From Bacillota bacterium (GTDB taxonomy: Bacteria; Bacillota; Clostridia; Tissierellales; Sedimentibacteraceae): a DNA stretch of 64,000 nt. Below the pieces are notes generated by a model. That model was not told the origin of the DNA. It made no database searches and saw only the letters and a program-made list of their open reading frames with translations. Both the position numbers and the translations under genes were made by a program. The stretch covers positions 1-64,000 of the forward strand of contig JAEWJT010000006.1 in assembly GCA_023386345.1 (NCBI GenBank), in the 5' to 3' direction. Positions 42,916-52,199 of the stretch are shown here, one piece after another. How positions within the stretch are numbered: the stretch's first letter is position 1; each line of letters starts with the position of its first letter.

Positions 42916-43461
42916 GTGAAAGAATTATCCTTACATATACTAGATATTGTCCAAAATTCAATTAAGGCTTGTGCAAGCTTAATTGAACTTTCTATTATTG
43001 AAAGAAGTGTAGAAAACATATTTAGTATAATAATAAAGGACAATGGCTGCGGAATGGATGAAGATACAGTTAAAAATGTTGTTAATCCTTTCTTTACAAC
43101 AAGGACTACGAGAAAGGTCGGCTTAGGTCTTCCCTTATTACAGGAGGCAGCTTTAAGATGTAATGGATCACTTGATATAGAGTCTGAAAAAGGTGTTGGT
43201 ACAATCGTTTCTTGTTCTTTTGAAAAAGATAATATTGATAGAGCACCGCTTGGAGATATAAGCAGTACAATTATGGCAATAGTAAATTCTTTAGAGGATT
43301 GTGAATTTATTTTTATACATAAGGTAGACGAGAAATCCTATGAATTTTCAACAAGAAAAATCAAAGAGATTTTAGAGGAAAACGACCTTAAAAGTTCTGA
43401 AATTTTACTTTGGATAAAAGAATATGTTGAAGAATCGACAAAAGAGTTGTATAATAAATAG
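42916..43461 (+). CDS. GHKL ATPase-fold protein, histidine-kinase-like (second ATPase of the module)
   Basis: 181 residues, GTG start after AAAGGAGG. The N box ELSLHILDIVQNSIKACA, G1 KDNGCGMDEDTV, F box PFFTTRTTRKVGLGLPLL and G2 give a complete histidine kinase-type ATP-binding domain without a phospho-accepting His helix. A C-terminal extension of about 60 residues is unassigned. Last gene of the module. Confidence 0.87.
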   Translation: MKELSLHILDIVQNSIKACASLIELSIIERSVENIFSIIIKDNGCGMDEDTVKNVVNPFFTTRTTRKVGLGLPLLQEAALRCNGSLDIESEKGVGTIVSCSFEKDNIDRAPLGDISSTIMAIVNSLEDCEFIFIHKVDEKSYEFSTRKIKEILEENDLKSSEILLWIKEYVEESTKELYNK

Positions 43462-43621
43462 GTGTTGATTAAAAGATATCTATTAAAATTATAAAAAATT
43501 AAAAAAAATCATTGGAAATTTAAAATTGCTATGTAGTTAAAGGCCTTTCGTATTATTTTAAGAGAAAATTATAAAAACAACAAATAATGAGAGAATATAC
43601 ATTAAATTAATGTACAAATAC

Positions 43622-43655
43622 TTAGTCTCTCTTGAAAAGAGAGACTAATATTCTT
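43622..43655 (+). terminator. hairpin upstream of rnfC
   Basis: TTAGTCTCTCTT-GAAA-AGAGAGACTAA is a perfect 11-12-bp stem with a GAAA tetraloop, followed by TATTCTT. It ends the hydrogenase-like module or regulates rnf entry. Confidence 0.65.
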
Positions 43656-43714
43656 GTGCAATATCTTTATGGACATGATTATATAGTAGTTTATAGAAAG
43701 GAATGAGATTTAAA

Positions 43715-45052
43715 ATGAGCACAAGAGGATTTACGTTCAAAGGAGGCATTCACCCGCCTCATTTTAAAGGACAGACTGAACATTTGAAGATAGAAAAATC
43801 AGATGAACCTAGCGTTGTGGTTATACCTTTACAACAGCATATTGGTGCCCCTTGCGAATCCTTGGTAAAGCCAGGACAATATGTGAAAATGGGACAGAAA
43901 ATAGGAGAATCAAAAGCTTTTGTATCCGCTAATGTTCATTCCAGCGTTTCAGGTACTGTAAAAAATATAGAGCAAAGAAATTCAAGCTCTGGAGCTTTGG
44001 TAAGCTGTGTTATTATTGAGTCTGACGGCAAATTTACAGTAGATGAATCTATCAAACCAAAGGGAGATTTAAACAAGCTATCAAAGGATGAAATTTTAGC
44101 AATCATTAAAGAGTCTGGTTTAACCGGTATGGGAGGAGCAGGATTTCCAACCCATGTTAAGCTTAGTCCACCAAAGGACAAGCAGGTTGATTGTTTAATA
44201 ATAAATGGAGCTGAATGTGAGCCTTATTTAACAGCAGATCACCGTATAATGCTTGAAAAACCTGAAGATGTTATTCTTGGAGCTAAGGCTGCTAAAAAAG
44301 CTTTAAATATTGAAAAATGCTATATAGCTATTGAAAAAAACAAACCAGATGCTATAGAAACAATTATAAAAGCTTTAGCAGATGGCAAAGAGGAGGGCAT
44401 AGAAGTTGCTGCCCTTGAGACAAAATATCCACAGGGTGATGAAAAAAGACTTATAAATGCTGTGACAGGCAGAGTTGTTCCATCCGGCGGCTTACCTATG
44501 GATGTAGGAGTAGTAGTTAATAATGTTGGAACTATAGCAAGTCTTGGTAATACAATCAGAACAGGTATGCCTGTTATACAAAGAGTAGTTACAGTAACGG
44601 GATCAGCTATAAAAAATCCTAAAAACCTATATGTTAGAATTGGTACACTTTTTAGTGATGTCATAAAGCAATGTGGAGGATATTCAGAAGAACCCGGTAA
44701 AATTATCAATGGTGGACCTATGATGGGAATTGCGCAATTTAGTGCTGAAGTTCCCGTAATTAAAGGTACCTCAGGAATTTTGATTTTAAATAAAAAGGAT
44801 TCAAAATTTGAAGAAGTTCAGAATTGTATTAAATGTGCTAGATGTGTTGAAATTTGTCCTGTAAATTTGCAGCCACTTATTATAAGCAAATTGTCACTCT
44901 TGAATAAATTTGATGAGGCAGAAAATTATCACGCTTTAGATTGCATTGAATGTGGTGCTTGTTCATTTATTTGTCCGTCAAAAAGAAGACTTGTAGAATC
45001 AATTAGAGTTGCAAAGCGTGAGATTGTTTCTAAACGCAGGAAAAAAGCCTAA
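43715..45052 (+). CDS. rnfC: Rnf complex subunit RnfC
   Basis: 445 residues from ATG 43715; an ATG four codons earlier lies too close to the AGAAAGGA. RnfC is the cytosolic NADH/FMN-binding subunit, homologous to NuoF: TGMGGAGFPTHVKL and INGAECEPY are the FMN/NAD motifs, and two [4Fe-4S] motifs follow (CIKCARCVEICP, CIECGACSFICP). First gene of rnfCDGEAB, the ion-pumping ferredoxin:NAD+ oxidoreductase of the membrane. Confidence 0.97.
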   Translation: MSTRGFTFKGGIHPPHFKGQTEHLKIEKSDEPSVVVIPLQQHIGAPCESLVKPGQYVKMGQKIGESKAFVSANVHSSVSGTVKNIEQRNSSSGALVSCVIIESDGKFTVDESIKPKGDLNKLSKDEILAIIKESGLTGMGGAGFPTHVKLSPPKDKQVDCLIINGAECEPYLTADHRIMLEKPEDVILGAKAAKKALNIEKCYIAIEKNKPDAIETIIKALADGKEEGIEVAALETKYPQGDEKRLINAVTGRVVPSGGLPMDVGVVVNNVGTIASLGNTIRTGMPVIQRVVTVTGSAIKNPKNLYVRIGTLFSDVIKQCGGYSEEPGKIINGGPMMGIAQFSAEVPVIKGTSGILILNKKDSKFEEVQNCIKCARCVEICPVNLQPLIISKLSLLNKFDEAENYHALDCIECGACSFICPSKRRLVESIRVAKREIVSKRRKKA

Positions 45053-45075
45053 AAAGAAAGGAATGAGTTTAAAAC

Positions 45076-46023
45076 ATGGAAGGATATAAATTGACAGCTT
45101 CATCATCTCCTCATATTAAATCAGATCAAAATGTGAGTAAAATAATGCTGGATGTTTTGATAGCACTTATACCAGCACTTATAGCAAGTATATTTTATTT
45201 TGGAGTTAATTCATTAATATTAGTTGTTGTTTCTGTTGTATCAGCTGTTCTTACAGAGCTATTGTGCCAAAAGCTTATGAAAAGACCTGTAACAATAAAT
45301 GATTTTAGCGCAGCAGTTACTGGACTATTGCTTGCTTTTAATATACCCTCAACTGCACCAATTTGGTTGCCAATTATAGGTTCGTTTTTTGCTATAGCTA
45401 TAGCAAAACAAACCTTTGGTGGTTTAGGTCATAATTTTATAAATCCAGCTCTTGCGGGTCGTGCATTTTTAATGGCTTCATTCATGCCGCAGATGACTAA
45501 TTTTAAAGCTCCTATGGGAATAGATGCTATCGCTACCGCAACGCCACTTGCTATATTAAAAGGAACTGCTGAATCAGGAGCACAGCTTCCGAGCCTAACT
45601 GAAATGCTTATGGGAAGAATTCCGGGAAGCTTAGGCGAAACGGCGTCTTTATTATTGATAATTGGCGGCTTGTATTTGATTGTAAAAAAAGTAATTTCAT
45701 GGAAAATTCCTGTAGCATATATTGGTACAGTTGCTGTGATAGCTCTTATTACTGAAAAAAGTCTGACTGGAATGACTTACCATTTGTTGGCAGGAGGTTT
45801 AATGCTTGGAGCGTTTTTTATGGCTACCGACTATGCCTCATCACCGATAAGCTCAAATGGAAAAATTATATATGGTGTCGGTGCAGGACTTATAACAATG
45901 CTTATTAGAAAGCTTGGAGGTTATCCAGAGGGAGTTTCATATTCAATATTACTTATGAATGTTTTAGCTCCTCTTATAGACAAATTTACTGCTCCTAAAG
46001 TATTTGGAGGTGTGAAAAAATGA
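45076..46023 (+). CDS. rnfD: Rnf complex subunit RnfD
   Basis: 315 residues, about nine membrane helices. SSPHIKSDQNVSKIMLDVLIA at the start and the covalent-FMN motif ATATPLAIL (flavin on a Thr, as in NqrB) identify RnfD. AGAAAGGA lies upstream with a long spacer. 23 bases after rnfC. Confidence 0.97.
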   Translation: MEGYKLTASSSPHIKSDQNVSKIMLDVLIALIPALIASIFYFGVNSLILVVVSVVSAVLTELLCQKLMKRPVTINDFSAAVTGLLLAFNIPSTAPIWLPIIGSFFAIAIAKQTFGGLGHNFINPALAGRAFLMASFMPQMTNFKAPMGIDAIATATPLAILKGTAESGAQLPSLTEMLMGRIPGSLGETASLLLIIGGLYLIVKKVISWKIPVAYIGTVAVIALITEKSLTGMTYHLLAGGLMLGAFFMATDYASSPISSNGKIIYGVGAGLITMLIRKLGGYPEGVSYSILLMNVLAPLIDKFTAPKVFGGVKK

Positions 46024-46625
46024 AAAATGAAACACTAAAATTAGGCATAATACTATTTATTATATCGGCCGTAGCTGCTTTGTTTTTAGCATTTACAAAT
46101 GATTTGACAAAGGATACAATAAAAAAGGCAATTGAAGCTGAAAGCTCTGGACCTGAAGTTGCTAACATAGTAGTTCCAGGAGCTGCGAGTATTGAGGAAT
46201 TTGATAAAGAATTAGTTGAAAAGATTAAATTGGAAAATGAAAAATTTATAGATTTAAGGCAATGTAAGGATGAAAATGGAAAGCTTATAGGCTACGGTAT
46301 CTCTACTAAGAGTCCAATAAAGGGTTATTCCGGAGATATTGAGATAATTCTAGGAATTTCTCTTGATGGTAAGATAACCGGAGTAAAAATTGTTTCTCAC
46401 AGTGAAACTCCCGGTTTAGGCTCAAATATAGAAAAAGCGAACTTCAAAAATAAATTTATTGGAAAGAACGGCACAGAACAATTTACAGTGACAAAATCAG
46501 CGAACAAAGAAACTGATATTGAAGCTATTGGCGGAGCAACTTTTTCTACTAAATCATTTACAAGTGCTGTTAATAACGCTATAGAGATATACAACAAGTA
46601 TTTAGCAGGAGGTAATCATGAATAA
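46020..46625 (+). CDS. rnfG: Rnf complex subunit RnfG
   Basis: 201 residues: one membrane anchor (residues 7-27), a periplasmic-side FMN domain with SHSETPGLGSNI and the flavinylation motif GGATFSTKSFTSAV, where FMN joins a Ser/Thr. Start overlaps the rnfD stop (ATGA). Confidence 0.96.
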   Translation: MKNETLKLGIILFIISAVAALFLAFTNDLTKDTIKKAIEAESSGPEVANIVVPGAASIEEFDKELVEKIKLENEKFIDLRQCKDENGKLIGYGISTKSPIKGYSGDIEIILGISLDGKITGVKIVSHSETPGLGSNIEKANFKNKFIGKNGTEQFTVTKSANKETDIEAIGGATFSTKSFTSAVNNAIEIYNKYLAGGNHE

Positions 46626-47223
46626 ATTAAAATATATGACAAATGGTCTTGTGGCAGATAATCCTGTATTAGTACAATTGCTTGGTATGTGCGCAACTCT
46701 TGCTACTTCAACAGCTGCACTAAATGGGATGAGTATGGGATTGGCTACTACTGCTGTTTTAGTTGGTTCTAACATAGGAATTTCAGCGCTTAGAAAACTT
46801 ATACCTGATAAAATTCGTATACCATCATTTGTTGTTGTTATAGCAACATTTGTTACAATAGTTGATATGATAATGCACGCTTATGTACCTGCTTTGTATA
46901 AACAGCTTGGAATATTTATTCCATTAATAGTAGTTAATTGTATTATATTTGCTAGAGCAGAGGCCTTTGCATTTTCTCACACTGTTTTAGAGTCAGCACT
47001 GGATGGGTTAGGAATGGGTATTGGTTTTACATTAACCTTAACTGTCTTAGGTGCATTTAGAGAAATATTAGGAGCTGGTACTATATTTGGTATTAGCATA
47101 TTTGGTGAGGCATTTAAGCCTGCACTTATGATGATAATGCCGCCAGGAGCTTTTATTTCACTTGGACTGTTGATTGCAACAGTTAATATAGTAACTAAAA
47201 AGCTTAAGGCTAAGAAAGCATAG
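46618..47223 (+). CDS. rnfE: Rnf complex subunit RnfE
   Basis: 201 residues, six membrane helices. Landmarks: NGLVADNPVLVQLLGMCATL and the later RAEAFAF, GMGIGFTLTLT, GAGTIFG. RnfE and RnfA form the ion/electron path through the membrane with a bound iron centre. Its GGAGG lies inside the end of rnfG, with an 8-base overlap of the genes. Confidence 0.97.
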   Translation: MNKLKYMTNGLVADNPVLVQLLGMCATLATSTAALNGMSMGLATTAVLVGSNIGISALRKLIPDKIRIPSFVVVIATFVTIVDMIMHAYVPALYKQLGIFIPLIVVNCIIFARAEAFAFSHTVLESALDGLGMGIGFTLTLTVLGAFREILGAGTIFGISIFGEAFKPALMMIMPPGAFISLGLLIATVNIVTKKLKAKKA

Positions 47224-47237
47224 AGGAGGGACATGAT

Positions 47238-47813
47238 ATGAATTTATTTAGTTTATTTATAGGTGCATTTTTAATAAATAATATTATTTTTGCTAAGTTC
47301 CTAGGTATATGTCCATTTCTTGGAGTATCTAAAAAAATTGACACTGCAGTTGGTATGGGTATTGCCGTTACTTTTGTTATAGCTCTTGCTTCTATTATAA
47401 CATGGCTTTTACAAAGACTTGTATTAGATAAGCTAGGCTTAGAATATTTACAAACAATTTCGTTTATTCTAGTTATTGCCGCGCTTGTGCAATTAGTTGA
47501 AATGTTTCTTAAAAAATCAGCTCCTGCACTGTATAACGCACTTGGAGTTTATTTACCGCTGATTACAACAAATTGCGCTGTTTTGGGAGTAACTATATTA
47601 AATATACAAGAAGGATATAACCTTATTGAAACTATTGTTCACTCAATAGCAGCACCTCTTAGCTTCTTATTGGCAATAGTATTGTTTGCTGGGGTAAGAG
47701 AAAAATTAGAATTATCTGACATTCCAGAAGCCTTAAAGGGATTCCCAATAGCTTTGATAACAGCAGGGCTTATGTCTATTGCTTTCTTAGGCTTTTCAGG
47801 TCTATCGATATAG
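47238..47813 (+). CDS. rnfA: Rnf complex subunit RnfA
   Basis: 191 residues, six membrane helices, with NNIIFAKFLGICPFLGVSKK near the start and TNCAVLGV, the two half-sites of the membrane [2Fe-2S] centre shared with RnfE. GAGGAGG-type site before the ATG, 14 bases after rnfE. Confidence 0.97.
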   Translation: MNLFSLFIGAFLINNIIFAKFLGICPFLGVSKKIDTAVGMGIAVTFVIALASIITWLLQRLVLDKLGLEYLQTISFILVIAALVQLVEMFLKKSAPALYNALGVYLPLITTNCAVLGVTILNIQEGYNLIETIVHSIAAPLSFLLAIVLFAGVREKLELSDIPEALKGFPIALITAGLMSIAFLGFSGLSI

Positions 47814-47828
47814 CGAGGAGGAAATGAT

Positions 47829-48800
47829 ATGGCAATAATTTTATCGGTAATAGTTTTAGGTGTATTAGGACTTGTATTTGGTCTGATTTTAGGGGTAGCA
47901 GCAAAGATTTTTGAGGTAAAGGAAGATCCGAAAATTGCTCAGATTAGAGCATTGCTCCCTGGCGCTAACTGTGGAGCATGTGGATTTCCGGGCTGTGATG
48001 GCATGGCAGCAGCTATGGCAAGTGGTAAAGCACCTGCTAATGGATGTCCAGTATCAAGCAGTGATGCTACTCAAAAAATAAGTGATGTCTTAGGTGTTTC
48101 TTCTGAATTATCTGAAAAGCATGTAGCTAAAGTTTTATGTAAAGGCTGTGACAGTAAGGCAAGCAAAAAATATGAGTATGATGGAATTTTAGATTGCAAG
48201 GCGGCGGTTTTAGTTCAAGGTGGAGATAAGAGCTGTGCTTGGGGTTGTCTTGGATATGGAAGCTGCGTTAAGGTCTGTGATTTCGACGCAATTGTGGTAG
48301 TTGACGGTATAGCAATAATTGACAAGGAAAAATGTACAGCCTGCGGCAAATGTATAAGTGAATGTCCAAAGAATGTTATAGAATTTGTACCTTATAAAAA
48401 CGAAATAATTGTTGAATGCAAAAATACAGAATTTGGAAAAACAGTCAAGGATTATTGTACAACAGGTTGTATAGGTTGTAAAATATGTGAGAAAAACTGT
48501 CCATTTGATGCAATTCACGTAGAAAATAATATTGCAAAAATAGATTATTCAAAATGTAAGCAGTGCTTAGTATGTACAGTAAAATGTCCTACAAGAGCTA
48601 TTTCTGGAGATATTAACAAAAGAGTAAAAGCATTCATTGATGAAGATAAATGTGTCGGATGCGGTGTTTGTAAGAAAAAATGTGTTGTTGGAGCTATAGA
48701 AGGCGAGCTAAGGCTAAAGCATAGAGTAATAGAGGATAAATGCGTAGGCTGCAGAGAATGTGTTTCTAAATGTCCAAAGGACGCAATAAAAATGATATAA
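47829..48800 (+). CDS. rnfB: Rnf complex subunit RnfB (extended, multi-ferredoxin)
   Basis: 323 residues. One membrane anchor (residues 3-27), the RnfB motif ANCGACGFPGCDG for a [4Fe-4S] cluster, a second conserved Cys domain, then about five ferredoxin-type motifs (CTACGKCISECP, CIGCKICEKNCP, CKQCLVCTVKCP, CVGCGVCKKKC, CVGCRECVSKCP). Usual RnfB has about 190-280 residues, so this is a long form with extra clusters, as in clostridia. It accepts electrons from reduced ferredoxin. Last gene of the operon. Confidence 0.97.
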   Translation: MAIILSVIVLGVLGLVFGLILGVAAKIFEVKEDPKIAQIRALLPGANCGACGFPGCDGMAAAMASGKAPANGCPVSSSDATQKISDVLGVSSELSEKHVAKVLCKGCDSKASKKYEYDGILDCKAAVLVQGGDKSCAWGCLGYGSCVKVCDFDAIVVVDGIAIIDKEKCTACGKCISECPKNVIEFVPYKNEIIVECKNTEFGKTVKDYCTTGCIGCKICEKNCPFDAIHVENNIAKIDYSKCKQCLVCTVKCPTRAISGDINKRVKAFIDEDKCVGCGVCKKKCVVGAIEGELRLKHRVIEDKCVGCRECVSKCPKDAIKMI

Positions 48801-48808
48801 ACTATATA

Positions 48809-48849
48809 ACGACCAAAATTATTGATATTTTAATAATTTTGGTCGTTTT
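48809..48849 (+). terminator. terminator of the rnf operon
   Basis: ACGACCAAAATTATT pairs perfectly with AATAATTTTGGTCGT across 8 bases, then TTT. Nine bases after the rnfB stop. Confidence 0.9.
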
Positions 48850-48979
48850 GACATTTATTATAAAGAATTTCCTAATATTTTTTCAAAAATAAATATTGTT
48901 TCCTTGTAAATAAATAAAATTAATGATAAAATAGTTAAGATAGGGGTCAAGGGTTAAATGAGGATAAATGTTAAATAAA

Positions 48980-49060
48980 GAACAGTGGAAGGATAAGGCA
49001 TCAAGCCCATACAGAAATAATTCATGGGATTTGGTGAAATAGGTGCATGGGTATAGAAAG
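48980..49060 (+). promoter_or_regulatory. structured leader 1 (upstream of DUF4321)
   Basis: GGATAAGGCATC, CCCAT...ATGGGATTT hairpin, then AATAGGTGCATGGGTATA, ending 19 bases (from GGTGC) before the ATG. The same layout precedes mrdA (52750-52822) and, in variant form, mreC (51242-51297). No canonical ribosome binding site is visible, so the element itself may direct translation. Confidence 0.5.
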
Positions 49061-49303
49061 ATGAAAAAAGGAAATTTAGTTTTGGTGCTAGTCATTTTGG
49101 CTGGTTCAATATTTGGAAAAATAATAGGCGGAGCCTTGTCAAAATATATACCTATATTAAATTATGGTGAAAGCATCGGATTCGGTCCTACATCTATTGA
49201 TTTAAACATACTTAGCTTTACATTAGGATTTAAAGCTTCTATGACAGTTGCAGGAATAATCGGGATAATTATAGCGATATTTGTTTATCGAAAAGTTAAA
49301 TAG
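49061..49303 (+). CDS. DUF4321 small membrane protein
   Basis: 80 residues with two membrane helices and between them the family stretch YIPILNYGESIGFGPTSIDL. DUF4321 proteins are found beside radC/mre or septum genes in clostridia; function unknown. The ATG at 49061 is taken because homologous starts are MKKG...; a GTG six codons earlier lies within the structured leader. No Shine-Dalgarno site is obvious. Confidence 0.82.
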   Translation: MKKGNLVLVLVILAGSIFGKIIGGALSKYIPILNYGESIGFGPTSIDLNILSFTLGFKASMTVAGIIGIIIAIFVYRKVK

Positions 49304-49385
49304 GTATATTTTAGGTTTTCTTAATATAAGAATGATATACTATTTTATACTTATGTGAATGTAACTATAGGCAAATATTCTATAG

Positions 49386-49406
49386 AGTGAACGTAGTTCA
49401 CTTTTT
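49386..49406 (+). terminator. short hairpin upstream of radC
   Basis: GTGAAC-GTA-GTTCAC followed by five T. Ends the DUF4321 transcript or attenuates radC. Confidence 0.6.
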
Positions 49407-49440
49407 ATAAAACTTATGAAAAAATGGGGGGATAATTATA

Positions 49441-50133
49441 ATGGAAAAGAATTATACTATTAGTAAAATACCAAAAGATGAAAGACCACGCGAGAAATTA
49501 TTGAAATATGGTGCTGAGGTTTTGACAAATTCAGAATTATTAGCATTGATTATAGGCTTTGGAAGTAAAAAGGACTCTGCAATTACCTTGTCACAAAAAA
49601 TAATATATAATAACAACAAAGGACTTTTAAATATAGTTGAAACAAATCCAGAGCTATTAAAGAGTTTTAATGGTATCAGTGATGCTAAGGCAGCGAAAAT
49701 CTTAGCAGTGGCGGAGCTTAGTAAAAGAATAAGCCGTGAAAGAGTTAATAAAACAAAAATAACTTCACCACAAACTATATCAGCCTTGCTTTTAGAAGAG
49801 ATGAGGTATTTAAAAAAAGAAGTTTTTAAAACTGTTTTGTTAGATACTAAAAATAATATTATATCTATAAACAATGTTTCCGTAGGATGCTTAGATAGTA
49901 CAATTGTACATCCAAGAGAAGTTTTTTTAGATGCTATAAAAAGCAGCAGTGCAGCTATTATATTGGTGCATAATCATCCAAGTGGTGAAGTAGAGCCAAG
50001 CAAGGATGATATCAACATAACAAATAGAATTATAGAATGTGGCAAAATAATAGGTATAAAGGTTTTAGACCATATCATAATTGGTAATGGAAATTATTTA
50101 AGCTTTAAAGAAAAAGGTTATATATATTCGTAG
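49441..50133 (+). CDS. radC: RadC-family DNA repair protein (JAB/MPN domain)
   Basis: 230 residues: an N-terminal helix-hairpin-helix part (LLKSFNGISDAKAAKILAV) and the MPN/JAMM domain with E, and VHNHPSGEVEPSKDD (HxHPSG-x8-D). Role in repair is historically named but uncertain; a metal-dependent peptidase-like site is complete. GGGGGG lies before the ATG. Standard first gene of the clostridial radC-mreBCD-mrdA cluster. Confidence 0.95.
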   Translation: MEKNYTISKIPKDERPREKLLKYGAEVLTNSELLALIIGFGSKKDSAITLSQKIIYNNNKGLLNIVETNPELLKSFNGISDAKAAKILAVAELSKRISRERVNKTKITSPQTISALLLEEMRYLKKEVFKTVLLDTKNNIISINNVSVGCLDSTIVHPREVFLDAIKSSSAAIILVHNHPSGEVEPSKDDINITNRIIECGKIIGIKVLDHIIIGNGNYLSFKEKGYIYS

Positions 50134-50221
50134 TTGTGCATAATGATTGATAACGAAAACATCTCATTATCATAACAGAATAAAGTGAATTTGTATTTAT
50201 AGGAAAGGAATGAATTGAAAT

Positions 50222-51226
50222 ATGGGATTTTTTTCAAACAATATAGGAATTGATTTAGGGACATCAAATACTTTAGTATATGTAAATAAAAAGGGTATTG
50301 TTATCAATGAGCCATCAGTTGTGGCAATTAATTTGAACAATAATGAGGTTAGAGCCATAGGTAAGGAAGCAAAGGATATGCTTGGAAAGACACCTCAAAG
50401 TATAAAGGCTGTTAGACCATTGCAGGATGGTGTTATTGCTGATTTTAACATTACCAAGGTTTTAGTTAAATATTTTATATCTAAGGCATTGGATTACAAA
50501 AAATTTGTAAAGCCAAATGTTGTTATATGCGTACCTGTAGGAGTAACATCAATTGAAAAAAAGGCTGTTTTAGAAGTGGCTCAAACTGCTGGAGCAAAGA
50601 ATGTTAAAATAGTTGAAGAGCCTATGGCAGCTGCAATAGGAGCAGGCCTTGATGTTAGTGCTGCTGTTGGAAACATGGTTGTAGATATTGGTGGAGGAAC
50701 TACAGAAATAGCTGTTATATCGCTTGGAGGAATAGTTGTGAGCGACTCATTGCGAATAGCAGGCGATAGCTTAGACATAGAAATCAGCAATTATATAAAA
50801 TGGAAATATAAGCTTGATATTGGTATTGGAACATCTGAAAAGATTAAACACGAGCTTGGTAATGCCTGTCAAGAATTTTATGAGCTTCCTGAAAATAAGG
50901 ACGTTCCTAGGACTATGTTAATTACAGGCAGAGACATGGTTCTTGGTTTGCCAAGGACTATTGAAGTTACTAATGAAGAGGTGCGAGAGGCAATACTTGA
51001 AACTATCAATAATATCGTTAGTGGTGTAAAAAGATGTCTTGAAAGAACACCTCCGGAATTATCTTCGGATATATTTAGCAATGGTATATTTTTAACAGGT
51101 GGTGGTGCCTTGATAAAAGGTTTGGACATATTTATGGAGAAAGAAACAGCCTTAAAGATTAAAGTTGCAAACAATCCATTGGAATGTGTTGCTGTAGGAG
51201 CAGGAAAAGTTTGCGAAGAAATGTAA
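50222..51226 (+). CDS. mreB: rod-shape actin homologue MreB
   Basis: 334 residues. Actin-fold motifs: phosphate 1 IGIDLGTSNTLV, connect/phosphate 2 VVDIGGGTTEIAV and adenosine TGGGALIKG. MreB filaments guide the elongation machinery on the inner face of the membrane. The start follows AGGAAAGGA with a short ATGAATTGA frame between. First of mreB-mreC-mreD-mrdA. Confidence 0.97.
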   Translation: MGFFSNNIGIDLGTSNTLVYVNKKGIVINEPSVVAINLNNNEVRAIGKEAKDMLGKTPQSIKAVRPLQDGVIADFNITKVLVKYFISKALDYKKFVKPNVVICVPVGVTSIEKKAVLEVAQTAGAKNVKIVEEPMAAAIGAGLDVSAAVGNMVVDIGGGTTEIAVISLGGIVVSDSLRIAGDSLDIEISNYIKWKYKLDIGIGTSEKIKHELGNACQEFYELPENKDVPRTMLITGRDMVLGLPRTIEVTNEEVREAILETINNIVSGVKRCLERTPPELSSDIFSNGIFLTGGGALIKGLDIFMEKETALKIKVANNPLECVAVGAGKVCEEM

Positions 51227-51241
51227 AAATATAGAAAGAGG

Positions 51242-51297
51242 GCACTAACCTATAAGCAATATTAATTTTTTGCTAAATAGGTGCATGGGCAATAACT
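51242..51297 (+). promoter_or_regulatory. structured leader 2 (upstream of mreC)
   Basis: GGCACTAACCTAT, an inner AGCAA/TTGCT hairpin and AATAGGTGCATGGGCAATA, ending 18 bases (from GGTGC) before ATG. Shares the 3' element with leaders 1 and 3; the 5' stem partner is CCTAT instead of CCCAT. It lies inside the mre cluster, between mreB and mreC. Confidence 0.5.
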
Positions 51298-52152
51298 ATG
51301 AAGATTATACTTCAAAATATTAAGAAACTTGCTATAGTATTAATAGTTTTGATTTTACTTATTATTATTGGGATAAGCTCTGGCAGCAGAGATAAAGTTT
51401 CAAACGGTGAAAATTTTTTTGGCACTGTTTTTTCCTATATAGAAAAAACAATGTATAATATAGGACAAACCTTGAGCAATGCTTTAAATTCAATTCAAAA
51501 TATAAGCAAGCTTAATGAAGAAAATGCAATACTTAGAGAAACTATGTATAAACTTAAGGATGAAAATCGAATGCTTAAAGACATAGTTAATTCTCAAAGT
51601 ACACTTGAAGCAGAATATAAACTAAGATCAAGTCTTAAATATGATTATGCAGAGGGGCAGGTTATAGCAAAGGATGATTCTAGCTGGTTTAGCAAATTTA
51701 CTATAGACAAGGGAGAAAAGCACGGGATAAGTAAGAATGATATAGTTATCCAAGCGGTAAAATCAGAAGAAACTGGAATTGTTCAAGTAGGATTGGTTGG
51801 TGTAATTTCAGAAGTTGGACATAACTGGTCTAAGGTTACAACTATTATAGACGAAAACTGCAAGGTTAGCTTTAGAGATATTGAAAATAATGAAAATGGT
51901 ATAATAAGCGGAAATGTTGATGGAAGAATTACTGGCTTTTTCTTAGATAATAAGGTTGAAGCTAAAGTCGGAGATGAGCTGTTTACATCTGGTATAGGTG
52001 ATATATATTTAAATGATATATACATCGGAGAGATAAGCGATATAATTGAGACAACAGATGCTTCATCTAAAAAAATATATGTAAAGCCTGCTATTGAATT
52101 TACTAATATATATAAGGTATTTGTACTAAAGGTTAGCAGTATTAGAGATTAA
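51298..52152 (+). CDS. mreC: rod-shape protein MreC
   Basis: 284 residues: membrane anchor (10-28), a coiled coil (60-100, LNEENAILRETMYKLKDENRML) and the beta-rich MreC domain (VIAKDDSSWFSKFTIDKGEK, GLVGVISEVG, SGIGDIYL). It links MreB to the cell wall enzymes outside the membrane. No Shine-Dalgarno site; leader 2 is immediately upstream. Confidence 0.95.
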   Translation: MKIILQNIKKLAIVLIVLILLIIIGISSGSRDKVSNGENFFGTVFSYIEKTMYNIGQTLSNALNSIQNISKLNEENAILRETMYKLKDENRMLKDIVNSQSTLEAEYKLRSSLKYDYAEGQVIAKDDSSWFSKFTIDKGEKHGISKNDIVIQAVKSEETGIVQVGLVGVISEVGHNWSKVTTIIDENCKVSFRDIENNENGIISGNVDGRITGFFLDNKVEAKVGDELFTSGIGDIYLNDIYIGEISDIIETTDASSKKIYVKPAIEFTNIYKVFVLKVSSIRD

Positions 52153-52199
52153 AGAGTGAACTTTGTTTGCTGTAATGGTATAAAAGAATGTAGGTTATA

